From assembly GCA_000349905.1 (NCBI GenBank), contig KB722737.1:1675335-1739334 (forward strand): DNA of 64,000 nt, in the 5' to 3' direction. Origin of the DNA: Volvariella volvacea V23 (Eukaryota > Basidiomycota > Agaricomycetes > Agaricales > Pluteaceae). The position numbers and the translations under genes were made by a program. Below are positions 24,559 through 34,750 of this stretch, in pieces. The number at the start of each line of letters is the position of its first letter. The stretch's first letter is position 1. The notes beneath the pieces are model-generated. The model saw only the letters and a program-made list of their open reading frames with translations. It did no database searches and was not told where the DNA came from.

Positions 24559-25834
24559 ATGGCCCCCTCTGATCGTAAACGAAAACGACGCCAGCGAAGT
24601 GACGACGAAGACGAAGAGTCAAGAGTCACGCAATGGGAGGATGGTGATGATTTAGACGCCCCGCGCATTGCGCAATGGGTCGACGAAGACGAAGTTTTGG
24701 CAGGAGAATTACCGCCGGAACACGTTGGAACTCAGGATGATACTGTGTGTTGCAACTCCCTATCCTTCACGCACACTTGTTGATATCTGAACCCTAACAG
24801 GAGGTTTTTGAGGATGGTAATCATGCCCTTACTCATATATATGGTTTCATGACCAATAAATAGAACTTCGAACCCTCCCACTGGGAATGTTGCGGAAGGC
24901 CCATCATCTCATAACACAGGCCGAAGTCGCAACAGAGGATTCAGAGAGCGAAGCGTCCGACGATGAATCTGATGCACATTCAAGCACTTTGCGTGGCGAG
25001 CCATCCACTTCGGCAAATCAGGGAGGGGAGGAGCGAAAGTTAAAGCATCCAAAGCGTACAAACAAGCATGCGTATGTCAACTCAATCCTGCCTTGATATA
25101 TCCTTCAAATCAGTGCTTGCTGGCTAGACCGATGGAAGTGACATCCAAAAAGCCAGTCTCTCGAAAGCGGACGGTTGTAGATACCAAACAAGTTGTGAGT
25201 ACACTCAGCAGTGTTAGAGACCGTTCAAGTTGACGGAGTCCACTTAGCAACCTCGTGACCCAAGATTTCTATCAATCTCTGGTGAATTCGACCCGAAGAA
25301 GTTCCAACAGCAATACCAATTCCTTGCGGAGAAGCACCAAAATGAGCTTGTGTCACTAAGAGATCACTTGAAACGAGCTCGAAGGATGTTATCTTCCACC
25401 CCACGTGAAGCTCGAGCGGAACATGAAAAGGAGGTGGAAAGATTGGAGTTAGCCGTCAGACGAGCCGAAAGTCTTGTAAATCGCGACCGCAGTTTGAAGA
25501 TTGAACAAGAAGCACTTAGCACGGTGAAGAAGGATGAGCGAGAAAAGAGAAAAGAAGGAAAGGGTGCATGGTACCTTAAGGATGGTTTGTTGCATTCTTT
25601 CAACCTATCTTGATTTTCACTGAGTATTTTGGTATCATAGCGGATAAAAAGAAACTTGTCCTCAAGGCTCGCTTTGACGCCCTAGCTGCCGAGGGCGGCC
25701 ACAGAGCCGTTAAAAAGGCTATTACGAAGAGGGAGAAGAAGATAGGACAAAAAGAAAAGAAAAGGAGACCCAACGGACAGCAGTACCGGGGTAGTGATAC
25801 TGGGGAGAGGCAGAGTAAGCGTATGAGGGCATGA
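24559..25834 (+). CDS. RRP36: rRNA biogenesis protein RRP36
   Basis: Component of the 90S pre-ribosome needed for early cleavages of pre-rRNA in the nucleolus. The start MAPSDRKRKRRQRSDDEDEE leads into acidic N-terminal exons. The conserved core follows over three exons: KRTNKHA then PMEVTSKKPVSRKR, then DPRFLSISGEFDPKKFQQQY. A long basic coiled coil continues (LVSLRDHLKRARRMLSSTPR, RLELAVRRAESLVNRDRSLK, KGAWYLKDADKKKL) up to a Lys/Arg-rich tail ending KRMRA. The KRxNKHAP...RDPRF pattern is the family hallmark. It is tandem after the membrane-protein gene. Confidence 0.9.
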
Positions 25835-25991
25835 GTACATACTACACCTATGGAATTGCTTAGTCAGCGCAGTAGGGAGGGACTTTGCAGTGTTGAGCAG
25901 AGTGTACCTGCCAGCAGCGAACATTTTCTCATGAGGAACATCCAGAAGGCCATTCTGGTCACTGTTCTTACCCGCCTGTCCCTCGTTGTTC

Positions 25992-28412
25992 ATGGAGCGT
26001 GATCCCTCTCTTCCTCTTCCACTCGACATCCAGCATGACAGAGTCCATTGCATTGAGAGCGACCTAGAAGATGAGGGCGACATCTATCGCGGCAGTCCTC
26101 CCTCCAGCAGGCACTCAACCTCGTCACCCTCGCTTTCCTCTTCCTCTTCATCCTCGTCCTCGTCCTCGTCCATTTCTTTCTTGGGCCGCGGTCGCCTTGG
26201 CGCCATTGCAGCGGTAGTTGAACAAGCCATAACGCGCTGGGCTCGGCGCAATGGCTCTATTTCCTCTCGATCATCGTCTACTTCATCAGGGTCATCTTCC
26301 TCATCTTCTTCGGGTGCCTCTTCTTCTCGGACTCGAGCGCGTTCCCATCGCATTCGGCGGCGGAATAGTATCAACACCGCCCAAAGTCTTCGTTCAGAGC
26401 AAAACTTCATCGCTGCCATCACACGAATCAAGGCCAGGGAGGAGTCTCGTCAAATTCCCCGAAGGTTCTCACTGTATTTGCCTCCATCCCTTGTCCAAGG
26501 TCTTCCAAGCAATGGACCCCAACCCATAATGACCACAACTTCGCTCCCCACCATTGTGAATGAGCTCGGAGCTGCGCTCACGAAATCGGCTAAATATAGA
26601 AAGAATCACGAGAGGAATAGGGTGCATAGGGAACGTATCAAGGTATCTCGCAACGACCTCCCACATCTAAAAATCGCGTGCGACATTAATGCGAGTGGAA
26701 GTTCATCTGAACCGACCACAGGGGCTGCGCAGAGGAAGGGAAAGCACAAGGTGCCCCACGTAGGAGGCGTCAAAACCCCCAAAGCCCCACCTCGGGCTTG
26801 GTTCCTTGATGTTGCTTCGCCCACCTGGGAGGATATGAAAGCAATTGGTAGGGTGAGTACTACACCCCACTGCGCCGACAACATTCAAATACACATGATA
26901 AATCAGCTCTTGCATATCCATCCATTGACGCTGGAAGATATTCTTCAGCGAGAGCCACGGGAGAAGTTGGACTTGTTTCCGAAGCTTGGTTATTACTTCA
27001 TTTCTTTCCGTGCAATTGAAGGTCAAGAAGTGCTCCGGAATGGAGACGTGTGGGGCAATCAGCCGGAGGCGGGTACTGTTGGTGAAGCAAATATATATAT
27101 AGTCGTTTTCGAGGAGGGAGTGTGCACAGTGAGTATGGAAAGATCTCCTTCAACTAATAATTCATTGGGTCCTAGTTCCATTTCACAGATATGTCCGGTT
27201 AGTTAACTAACTATCCCCGTAGAGGGCAACTATACTCATATCATTTCAGAGCACACTGACCGTATACAAAACCGGATTCAAAAACTCGAAGAAACTCATT
27301 CCACCTCATCAGGTTTGTATAGACTATCTGTTGGCAGGGGTTCAAATTATTGACGCCCTACTAGATTGGATTGCACATGGGATACTGGACTCTGTAGTGG
27401 ATTCATTCTTTCCGTTTCTTCGACACATTGAAAAGGAAGTTATGGCCATTGAGGACCTAGTTTTCTCCACCGAGCCCGGAGAAAATTGTGTATCACTACT
27501 GCCCCCGAGTATAGCCACAGTACACAAGCAGACACCAGCAAGCGACTACGCAGCCCAATGGCATCGATCCGAGAAAACCACCTTAGCCGAAGGCGATAAG
27601 GAAGATGAAAAAGTCACTCGTTCACAGGCCCACGATACCATCAAATTCCGAACTCAATCTTTCTCCATCCCTCCTTTACGAATCCTCTATCACCGTGCTC
27701 GACGGCTCGTGGCGAAGATTCTACGTTCTGTAGAACAGCCCTCGGTTTTAGTGCCCAGTCCGACAACAATTACGTTGCGACGGATGGCAAAAACTCGTCG
27801 TCTGGTTGTCTCACTGGCCCGATTGCTTGCAGCGAAATCTGAAGTAATTGCGCAAATCAGGAAAAGATTGTTAAACGGTGATCAATCTGGAATGGGAGCT
27901 GGCAAGCGTGAAGAATCAATGGAGATTGCAATTTATATGGGTGATATTCAAGGTAGGAGTTTTTACATTCAGACCTGCAGATTGCTAGAGCATCTATTGA
28001 CTCGCGCATTAGACCATATTCTAACTTTGCAGCATTCCCTGTTGCACTATGAACGCATGCTGAGCCAATCGCATCCCGCCTATCTCTCACAGCTTCGTAC
28101 GAGATCCGCGGCGGCGAGGTCAGGGACAGATAAAGCGCTCTTGTATCTTACAGCTGTCAGTATCGCAGTTCTCTGTTTGCAAACACTTTTAGGTATGCCT
28201 ATTCCGGCCCTGTTGCAGAACCTACTTAACGCCTTGGAATAGGGTCATTTTCACTCAACGTCCACGTTCCTTCTAATTGTCATGATCCTGACTGTCCTTA
28301 CAACGTTTTTGGAATCGTCATTGCTCTGGCAGTGATGGTTCTCTGCACATATATATCGATTGTTAGACACTGGTGGTTTCAAGCCAGAAAACGCAGACCA
28401 CGGCCAATATAG
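25992..28412 (+). CDS. CorA-type Mg2+ transporter (ALR/MNR2-like)
   Basis: Likely carries Mg2+ across the plasma or vacuolar membrane. The N-terminal 200 residues are disordered, with poly-Ser runs (about 26110-26180 and 26270-26330). A soluble CorA domain follows (HPLTLEDILQREPREKLDLF, KLGYYFISFRAIEGQEVLRN, VVFEEGVCTFHFTDMS, SDWIAHGILDSVVDSFFPFL) with its long helices (SLARLLAAKSEVIAQIRKRL, DHILTLQHSLLHYERMLSQ). The C terminus has two membrane helices: ALLYLTAVSIAVLCLQTLLG, and VFGIVIALAVMVLCTYISIV with a basic cytosolic tail. The loop after TM1 reads GSFSLNVHVP over a splice junction, so the canonical GMN is replaced by SLN. The start is the first ATG, giving MERDPSLPLPLD. Confidence 0.87.
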
Positions 28413-28494
28413 AACAGGTTGATTATATTAGGACATACCGAACTATGTAATGGAATCTGAGTATATAATACATGTTCGTAACACGTTCATGAGG

Positions 28495-30076
28495 TCATTG
28501 TGGAGGTGCAGCTGATACACCGGGTGTCAACGTCATTCGATTCGTAGCTTTCAAAACTTCGCACACTGATGTGAAAAATGTAAAACAAACTTCGCACAGG
28601 GAATCCCCTGGATGTACTTACTTTTTTGTTCAAACGTCGCATGCGTCTCCTCTAGGCCTTTAATCGTTTGTTGCATAGTCTCCCTTTGTGTGCGTATCGC
28701 CGTATCGATATTTTCAAGTTGTGCGACCTCAGCTCGCAGCTGCTCTAGATTCTGGACTACTTGTGAATGAAACGCCTGCAGCCCCATCATCTGCTGCGTA
28801 CATAATTCGCGAATTTCTTGCCATCTGGCATCTATAGAGTCACAGGTAGGGTCGCAAGCACATAGAAGCTGAACGGTGCATACCTGAAGTCTGGGAGCTG
28901 AGAACTTCTTCAAGTTCATGATTATCAGCCCAAGAAACAGTTTTTGCCAGATCACTGATACTGCTACGTTTAATACAACTTCGCCTTCGGGGTCGAATTG
29001 TCGGCATCTCCCCGACTTTATCCTCTTCAGTCACAGTCTCAAGTGGGTCGGACGTGAGGGGTGTCCCTGTTATAGTGCCCGTTCTCTTCCGCGAATGATC
29101 GTCCTTGCTAGCATTTGATGCGTCGTCCAAAGAAACTCTCCTTAAGTGTTGATGACGGTAAGGATGGGGAAGGGGCGGAGAAGAAGGTGCTAGACTGGGT
29201 GGCGGTGAGGCTACAATCACAGAGTTGCTAGCTTTTGAAATTCGTGATTTACTTCGGACGGAGTGAGGTGTACTGGCTCCTACAGGCAAAACAGTGACTA
29301 ATACGGGTAATGGAGTAGGGTCAGGCGCAGGGAGGGGTGTTGATGGTGCTGGCACTGGCATTGGAAGAATAGTAGGAGCTGGTGCTGACGTTGGTGAAGA
29401 AGCCGGGATAGCTTCTACTTCGGGTGTGGATGTAATTGGTGCAGGCAATGCCTTCGTCGACGATGATGACCTATGTTTGCTGTTGACTTTCAAGCCCTCT
29501 ATGTGTCGAGCGCTGGATGGCTTGGTCGATGCGCATTTACTACAACTATCGACGCCATCAGGGTGTGTGGCATTATGGCGTTTCAGCACAGCATCGGCAC
29601 TCCTCTGCAGGTGCTTAAACCACTTCTCCATCTCCTTCAGCCTGAAATCTGCTGGAGCAACAATGGTCTGGAAGGCAAAGGCCCCTGTTCTTCCAAGCTT
29701 GCGGTGCGATGATGCACCTGGGAGCCGGTGGCACTTGCGTATCATCCTATCCTTCAGATGTCGAATTTCAAGGACTCTCTGCCAGGATAGTGAAGAACCC
29801 TTGCCTAGCTCGATTGCTTCAAGCTTCAAAAGTTGTTCATACATTAGTGCTGTCCTAGGAGGTAGCAAAACCTGATGTATTACACAAAAATGACACTAAG
29901 TTGAAGGTATCTTGTCTGGAAAAAAGTCGAACCTTGAATTCATTTAGTGTGTCGGTCGTCTGCAGATATCTCCAACCCTTCGCGGTCGTAGGGTCCCATG
30001 GCTCGAGCTGACCGCGAACAGGACTTGACCGATAGTAATCAAGGGGTGGAGGATTGGCTGTGGGCTGGCGTAGCAT
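28495..30076 (-). CDS. Unidentified protein with a C-terminal coiled coil
   Basis: No family recognised. The start MLRQPTANPPPLDYYRSSP fits a short first exon. The second exon is long and begins VLLPPRTALMYEQLLKLEAI. It holds a conserved-looking helical part (SWQRVLEIRHLKDRMIRKCH, FRLKEMEKWFKHLQRSADAV), a CSKC pair, and a long Pro/Ser/Ala-rich linker. A later patch is RSSISDLAKTVSWADNHELE. The end is a predicted coiled coil (QAFHSQVVQNLEQLRAEVAQ, RETMQQTIKGLEETHATFEQ). Splicing then gives MCEVLKATNRMTLTPGVSAA and a stop at 28495-28497. The coiled coil and low-complexity linker suggest a scaffold or cytoskeletal adaptor, which is inference only. It converges on the Mg2+ transporter gene with 82 bases between stops. 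Confidence 0.65.
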
Positions 30077-30191
30077 GAAATTTGAGGAGGAAAAAAGGGA
30101 ACAATGAGTGTGCAGTTGGGTTAAGACAGTGATAGCAACTTGGAGGTGCCATGTTTGGACACCATGTTTGCACGCGGCTGCATCATGTTCG

Positions 30192-31646
30192 TCATCCTTC
30201 TATTTGCGCTTCTTTGTACAACAATTCCCATTCGGCATAGCTACTACATACCGCAACAACTGCAATAAGTACTCAACAAGGTAGAAGTTATCAGGGTGCG
30301 GTGTCTAACAGGCATCGTTGAGTATGAGTATCATACACCAAGGGTTTGCACTCACAGTAGTAATACTCATCAATAAGTGGCATCCAATCTTCAATGATTG
30401 CGCCAACCACCCCCAGAAGTGGTGCACGCGCCGTGACTTGAGCTAGAGTGGACAACTTAGGTCTGAAGGACAGGTGTTAGACTGAACAAATGGGCCCCAA
30501 CACATACCATACCGTGTGAAATGTTGCCAAACGGGCCCGCGAAACAGATACCAAAGAATGTCTTTATCTCTCTGGGCGTACTCTGACCTCTCCAGAGCAG
30601 CCGACGGTGGGGGATTGCGGCGTAACTTTAGTGACAACCCTTCAAGGAACAAAATCGCTACCAAGGGACGCGATGACTTGCGGTCCCGAGCATAGAGAAT
30701 AGCTGACACGATGGATGAGGACCGAACCAAAGCGGAGTAGGAGCATGGTGAACCCCACCATATATAAATGGTCGTATAATGTATAAGGCCTCGGCAACCC
30801 AGTCCTGGGCATTTAGGAATGGGCTAACCAGCCAGGTGGAGGACCTGACAGAGGACGTTGTCAGGGCCTTGGGTAGTAAATACTCCTCTGCAGTCATGTC
30901 GCTCTTCAAGGGCGATGGACCCCGCACAAGGGAGTGTAACGGTGAGGAAACGTGATTATTGCGCAAATGGTCGGGTATATGGGATGAGACATGATTGGGT
31001 GGTAGTTTCGACTCATCTGCTGAAGGAAGCATAGAGGGATCAAATTCGCGTTCGGGGAGAGGTGGTGAGAGAATTGGCCTATGCGTGATGTGAAGGAGAG
31101 ACAATCGTAGGAGCGCCCTAAACGAAACCGTGAACAAAGGTACTGCGAGGGTGACAACGCAGAAACGGAATGACACACTTGATGGTCTCAAGCAGAATTA
31201 CGCCCCTCCATCGAGTCTTCTCGGAGGCTTTTCTTTTCAGTCCCATCTCCAGCACGAGTTCAGTATATCGAATTAACTCAAGTATTCTGGACAGCCACTT
31301 GTATCTCGAACTGCTCTCTGTCCAGGTTTTGGTGTACCGATGATGGAGCGAAAGTGGAATCAGCGCCTTGAACGATGGCTCTCCAGTGAGGCGTGACAAT
31401 AGGGTATCATGATACATGCTAATAACATTGACCAGTGACGAGACTTGAGGCATAAAACAGATATTCAGGAGGTTAAGAAGATATTAGAACTAAAAGTGGC
31501 CTACGTGCTTCGGATGCCAACTCTGCATCCTTGAACCTTCCAGGGAGAAACCAGGCGAGTGACCTTAGTGTAGACTCTAGAGAGGATATTGTGGAGACAT
31601 TGTTAATTAGAAAAGATTCATAAGGAGCGATGTTGGTGGAAGGCAT
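30192..31646 (-). CDS. PEX16: Peroxisomal membrane protein PEX16
   Basis: Peroxin that helps place membrane proteins in the ER and peroxisome membrane during peroxisome formation. The first exon reads MPSTNIAPYESFLINNVSTI, then SSLESTLRSLAWFLPGRFKD, a hallmark of the family. The next reads SSLVNVISMYHDTLLSRL, then TELVLEMGLKRKASEKTRWR and GVILLETIK. Later exons give ALLRLSLLHITHRPILSPPL, EREFDPSMLP and a variable linker. The C-terminal part ends LGVVGAIIEDWMPLIDEYYY. The last short exon and the stop at 30192 are uncertain, because several AG acceptors follow the final donor. Confidence 0.88.
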
Positions 31647-31826
31647 GACCCAGGTAGCAGACAGAGGGCAAATTACTGGCCAAGTCCGGCTCCGGAGACA
31701 CGTGATCAAACCCGACTCACCACCTTCGTTGTCGCTTCATCTTTACTACTAGTAGGATCAATGTCACAATTTCGACGGTTCAGCATAATATTACATCGTT
31801 TGAGTGTAGCGCTGCACATCCTAGTC

Positions 31827-32858
31827 TTATTGCAGGTTGACAAAGAGCCCTCCGTCCACCAGTAGTGATGCTCCTGTCACATACCCCGCCAAATCACTTG
31901 AAAGGAAGACAACGGGTCCTGCAACGTCCTCGGGTGCTATTCAAAACATCAATAAAAGCCCTATAAGCCAAAAGTAGAGGGACACACCTCCTAGTCTACC
32001 TAGAACGGTTCGATTTGTCATGTAGTCCCACTTTGCTTTGTCGGACAGGTCTTCCTTGTTTACATCAGTTGCAATAGTACCCGGTAATACCGCGTTGGCC
32101 CTGATGTTGTACTTGCCAAGCGCCACAGCGCAGCTTTGCATGAGCGACAGAACACCAGCTTTAGTGGGGGTATAATGACTATTTAAGGTCAGAAAAGCAA
32201 ATAGATAACAACGCTGGGACCACCTGACCATTGAAGTGCACCACCTACTAGGGCGGAGATCGAAGAGATAGCAACGATTGATCCTCCTCGGGGTGTCTGG
32301 CTTTTCATCTGATTGGCAACAGCTTTTGCGGTGCAAGTTAGACTAGTATGATTTCCGTTCTGCCTGCTTACCTTGAACGATATAGAAAGAGCCATCTAGA
32401 TTTACAGCTCGTGTTCGCTCCCATGTGGCGTATTCCATGGTAAGAAACTCCGCAAATGGGCAAATGCCAGCGTTCGAAACCAGTGCATCTATGCGTCCGA
32501 AAGCTCGCACCGCTTCTTCCACAATCTAGGGACGGAGGTCTTCAGTCCAGATAATTGATAAAGTGCAGCAGCCAACCTTTGTAGAAGTGGTAGGATCGGC
32601 TATGTCTCCTGGTACAATGATTACCTTGGTATTCGTTTCACCTTCAACCTCTTCCTTTAATTTCTTTGCCTCTGTTTCTGTAGCTTTGTCGCCCAAGTAG
32701 TGCACAATGAGGCCACTGGCACCATGCTTGGCAAAAGCTACAGCACTAAGAAATTTGAGGTCAGGTCTACGAAATGTGATCATGGTTGCGTACCATGCAC
32801 GACCGATGCCCCGAGATGCACCCGTTATACAAACGACCTTGCCTGGTACCAGAGACAT
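31827..32858 (-). CDS. Short-chain dehydrogenase/reductase (SDR)
   Basis: NAD(P)-dependent oxidoreductase of the classical SDR type. The cofactor loop [10 protein letters not shown] lies at residues 12-21. An acidic/basic strand end follows ([20 protein letters not shown]). DALVSNAG supplies the NAG motif. [19 protein letters not shown] holds the catalytic Ser, and YTPTK the catalytic Tyr and Lys. The end [17 protein letters not shown] is standard. Five exons. The HYLGD insertion after strand beta-2 recalls fungal L-rhamnose 1-dehydrogenase-like SDRs, but substrate cannot be read from sequence. It is divergent from the reductoisomerase-like gene, with 243 bases between starts. Confidence 0.9.
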
Positions 32859-33101
32859 TGGTGAGCAAATGCACGTAGAGTCATGAATGACCGGTGCATC
32901 TATAAAGCATAGTAATCCCGGCCCGGAAGCGGACCCTTCACGCTATCTTTCAGCGCCCCATGACCGGGTTCTTCAACTACTATCTCATGTTGCTTCTCGG
33001 GCAAAGAATTCCGGAAGGGAGGGGTTCCGCGATGTATGCTTTATTAGACGCAGTTTCACTCTCACTCCCTCATCACTTAGCCAGCCATAGACTTGAGTCA
33101 T

Positions 33102-34608
33102 GTCCGCCAGGATGTAAGTCCACCAGTCTTCGTCAACACAGCCAGGATACTGAACGAACCAAGATATTACGACTCCGATGCAGATCTGAACGTTTTGAAA
33201 GGAAAAAATATCGTTTTTGTGGGGTATGTGACTTACTGCTCGACAACAATGATCAACGGCCTATATTCTATGATACTAACGGAAAAGGGTTGTGTAGATT
33301 CGGCAACCAAGGTGCTGCACAAGCGCAGAATATCCGTGATTCCGGTATTCCGAATGACAGAATTCTCATCGCCAATCGTGAGGATTCTTATGCGAAAGAC
33401 GCAAAGAGCAAGGGCTTCATTGTGGAACATGACTTTGCACGAGCTGCGAGCTTTGCAGATGGTATGATTATCTGCGGTCGAATTCAGTTCACTTAGCTTA
33501 CATCGTCCCAGTCCTATTCTTGTTAATTCCAGATCAGGTTCAGCCTGGTCTATTTAACGAGAAAATCGCACCAAACCTGAAGAGCTCAGTTGCAATCATT
33601 GTGGCCAGCGGTTATAACGTATTTTTCAACCTGCTGCGTTTCGAGGATGGGCATGATGTCATTATGGTTGCGCCAAGGTAAAGGAGGCTTGCATACTGTG
33701 CACGAGATCGATTTTGACGGAATCAACAGAATGATAGGCTCTTCAGTACGCTCCTTGTATGAGAAGAAGAAGGGTTTCCCTTGCTTTGTATCGGTGGAGA
33801 GGGATGGTACTACTCAAGGCTGGCCTATTGCACTTGCCGTGGCAAAGGCAATTGGAGGGACCAGAGGTGGTGCCATAGCGTCATCTGTACGCGAAGAAAC
33901 TGCAATGGATCTCTTTGCAGGTATGTATAATGCTAGTGCCACAAGCAAAGTCTTACGACTCGCCTTGCAGAACAAGCGCTATGGCCCAATATTATTGTGC
34001 TGTTCAGGTAAGGGAATTCATATCCACGAGATAGTGTTGACAGCTGTACTTGATTGAAAGAGAGGCATTCAGCGTACTCAAGGAAGCAGGGTGTTCTGAT
34101 GAGGCATTATGCTATGAGATGTAAGTAGAACATACATGGAGCATGGTCCTGGCGATGACTGACCGAACGGCAGGTGGATGTCAAAGGAACCAGCGGAGAT
34201 ATTCGAGCGTGCGGCGGAGGATGGGTTTATTCGTCAGGTAGAAGCAGCGATTCCGAGCTTCTGCTTCGTTGACTTGCATCCTTTAGTTAAAGCACCATTC
34301 CACCGTTTCGCAGTACGGCCAACTCCGAGGCGCACTGGCACTTGACGGAAAAGCTGCAAGAGAGCACTTCAAAGATATATTGTACAACCAAGTGGGTTTC
34401 ATGTGTTGAGTGTATCCCAGCCCTTATTGGTACATTTCATTGGCAGGTGCTCAATGGCAAATTCTGTAACGAGTTTTCTAAGATCGAGGCAGATCTGGAA
34501 AAAGAGGGCCTTGAGAATCCGTTGAACGAGCTGTATCGCCAAGCGGAGGAAACGGAGCTTGGAAAGGCTGAAGCGCGAGTAAGAGCGAGGTTGGGTGCAA
34601 GCCTGTAG
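33102..34608 (+). CDS. Ketol-acid reductoisomerase-like protein with altered active site
   Basis: Splicing gives MSARIYYDSDADLNVLKGKN, then IVFVGFGNQGAAQAQNIRDS, a clean Rossmann motif of the KARI N domain. Next is AASFADVLFLLIPDQVQPGL. The KARI C domain is recognisable: SSVREETAMDLFAEQALWP keeps the Asp and Glu metal ligands, and VSQYGQLRGAL matches the substrate loop. Two functional positions differ. The catalytic His of AHGF is Ser here (IIVASGYNVFFN), and the second Glu of the ExxxE helix (FECLHE in bacteria) reads YEMWMS. There is no mitochondrial presequence, unlike Ilv5. The fold assignment is secure. True acetohydroxyacid activity is doubtful, and a cytosolic paralog with another substrate is more likely. 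Confidence 0.85.
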
Positions 34609-34750
34609 TACTTTGAAATTGTTGTTGCATCGGAATTCCAAGATTGTTGACCCTTGTTGATCCTGGTGTGATTGTCACGTAGTAACCCACCCAAAGAAGT
34701 TTGCAACTCAGCTCGTGGTGTCCGCAAACCCTGAGGCAAAGCTATACAGC

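Noticed and set aside
26084..26431. Long minus-strand open frame rich in Glu/Asp
   Set aside because: It is the antisense shadow of the poly-Ser coding region of the CorA-type transporter.
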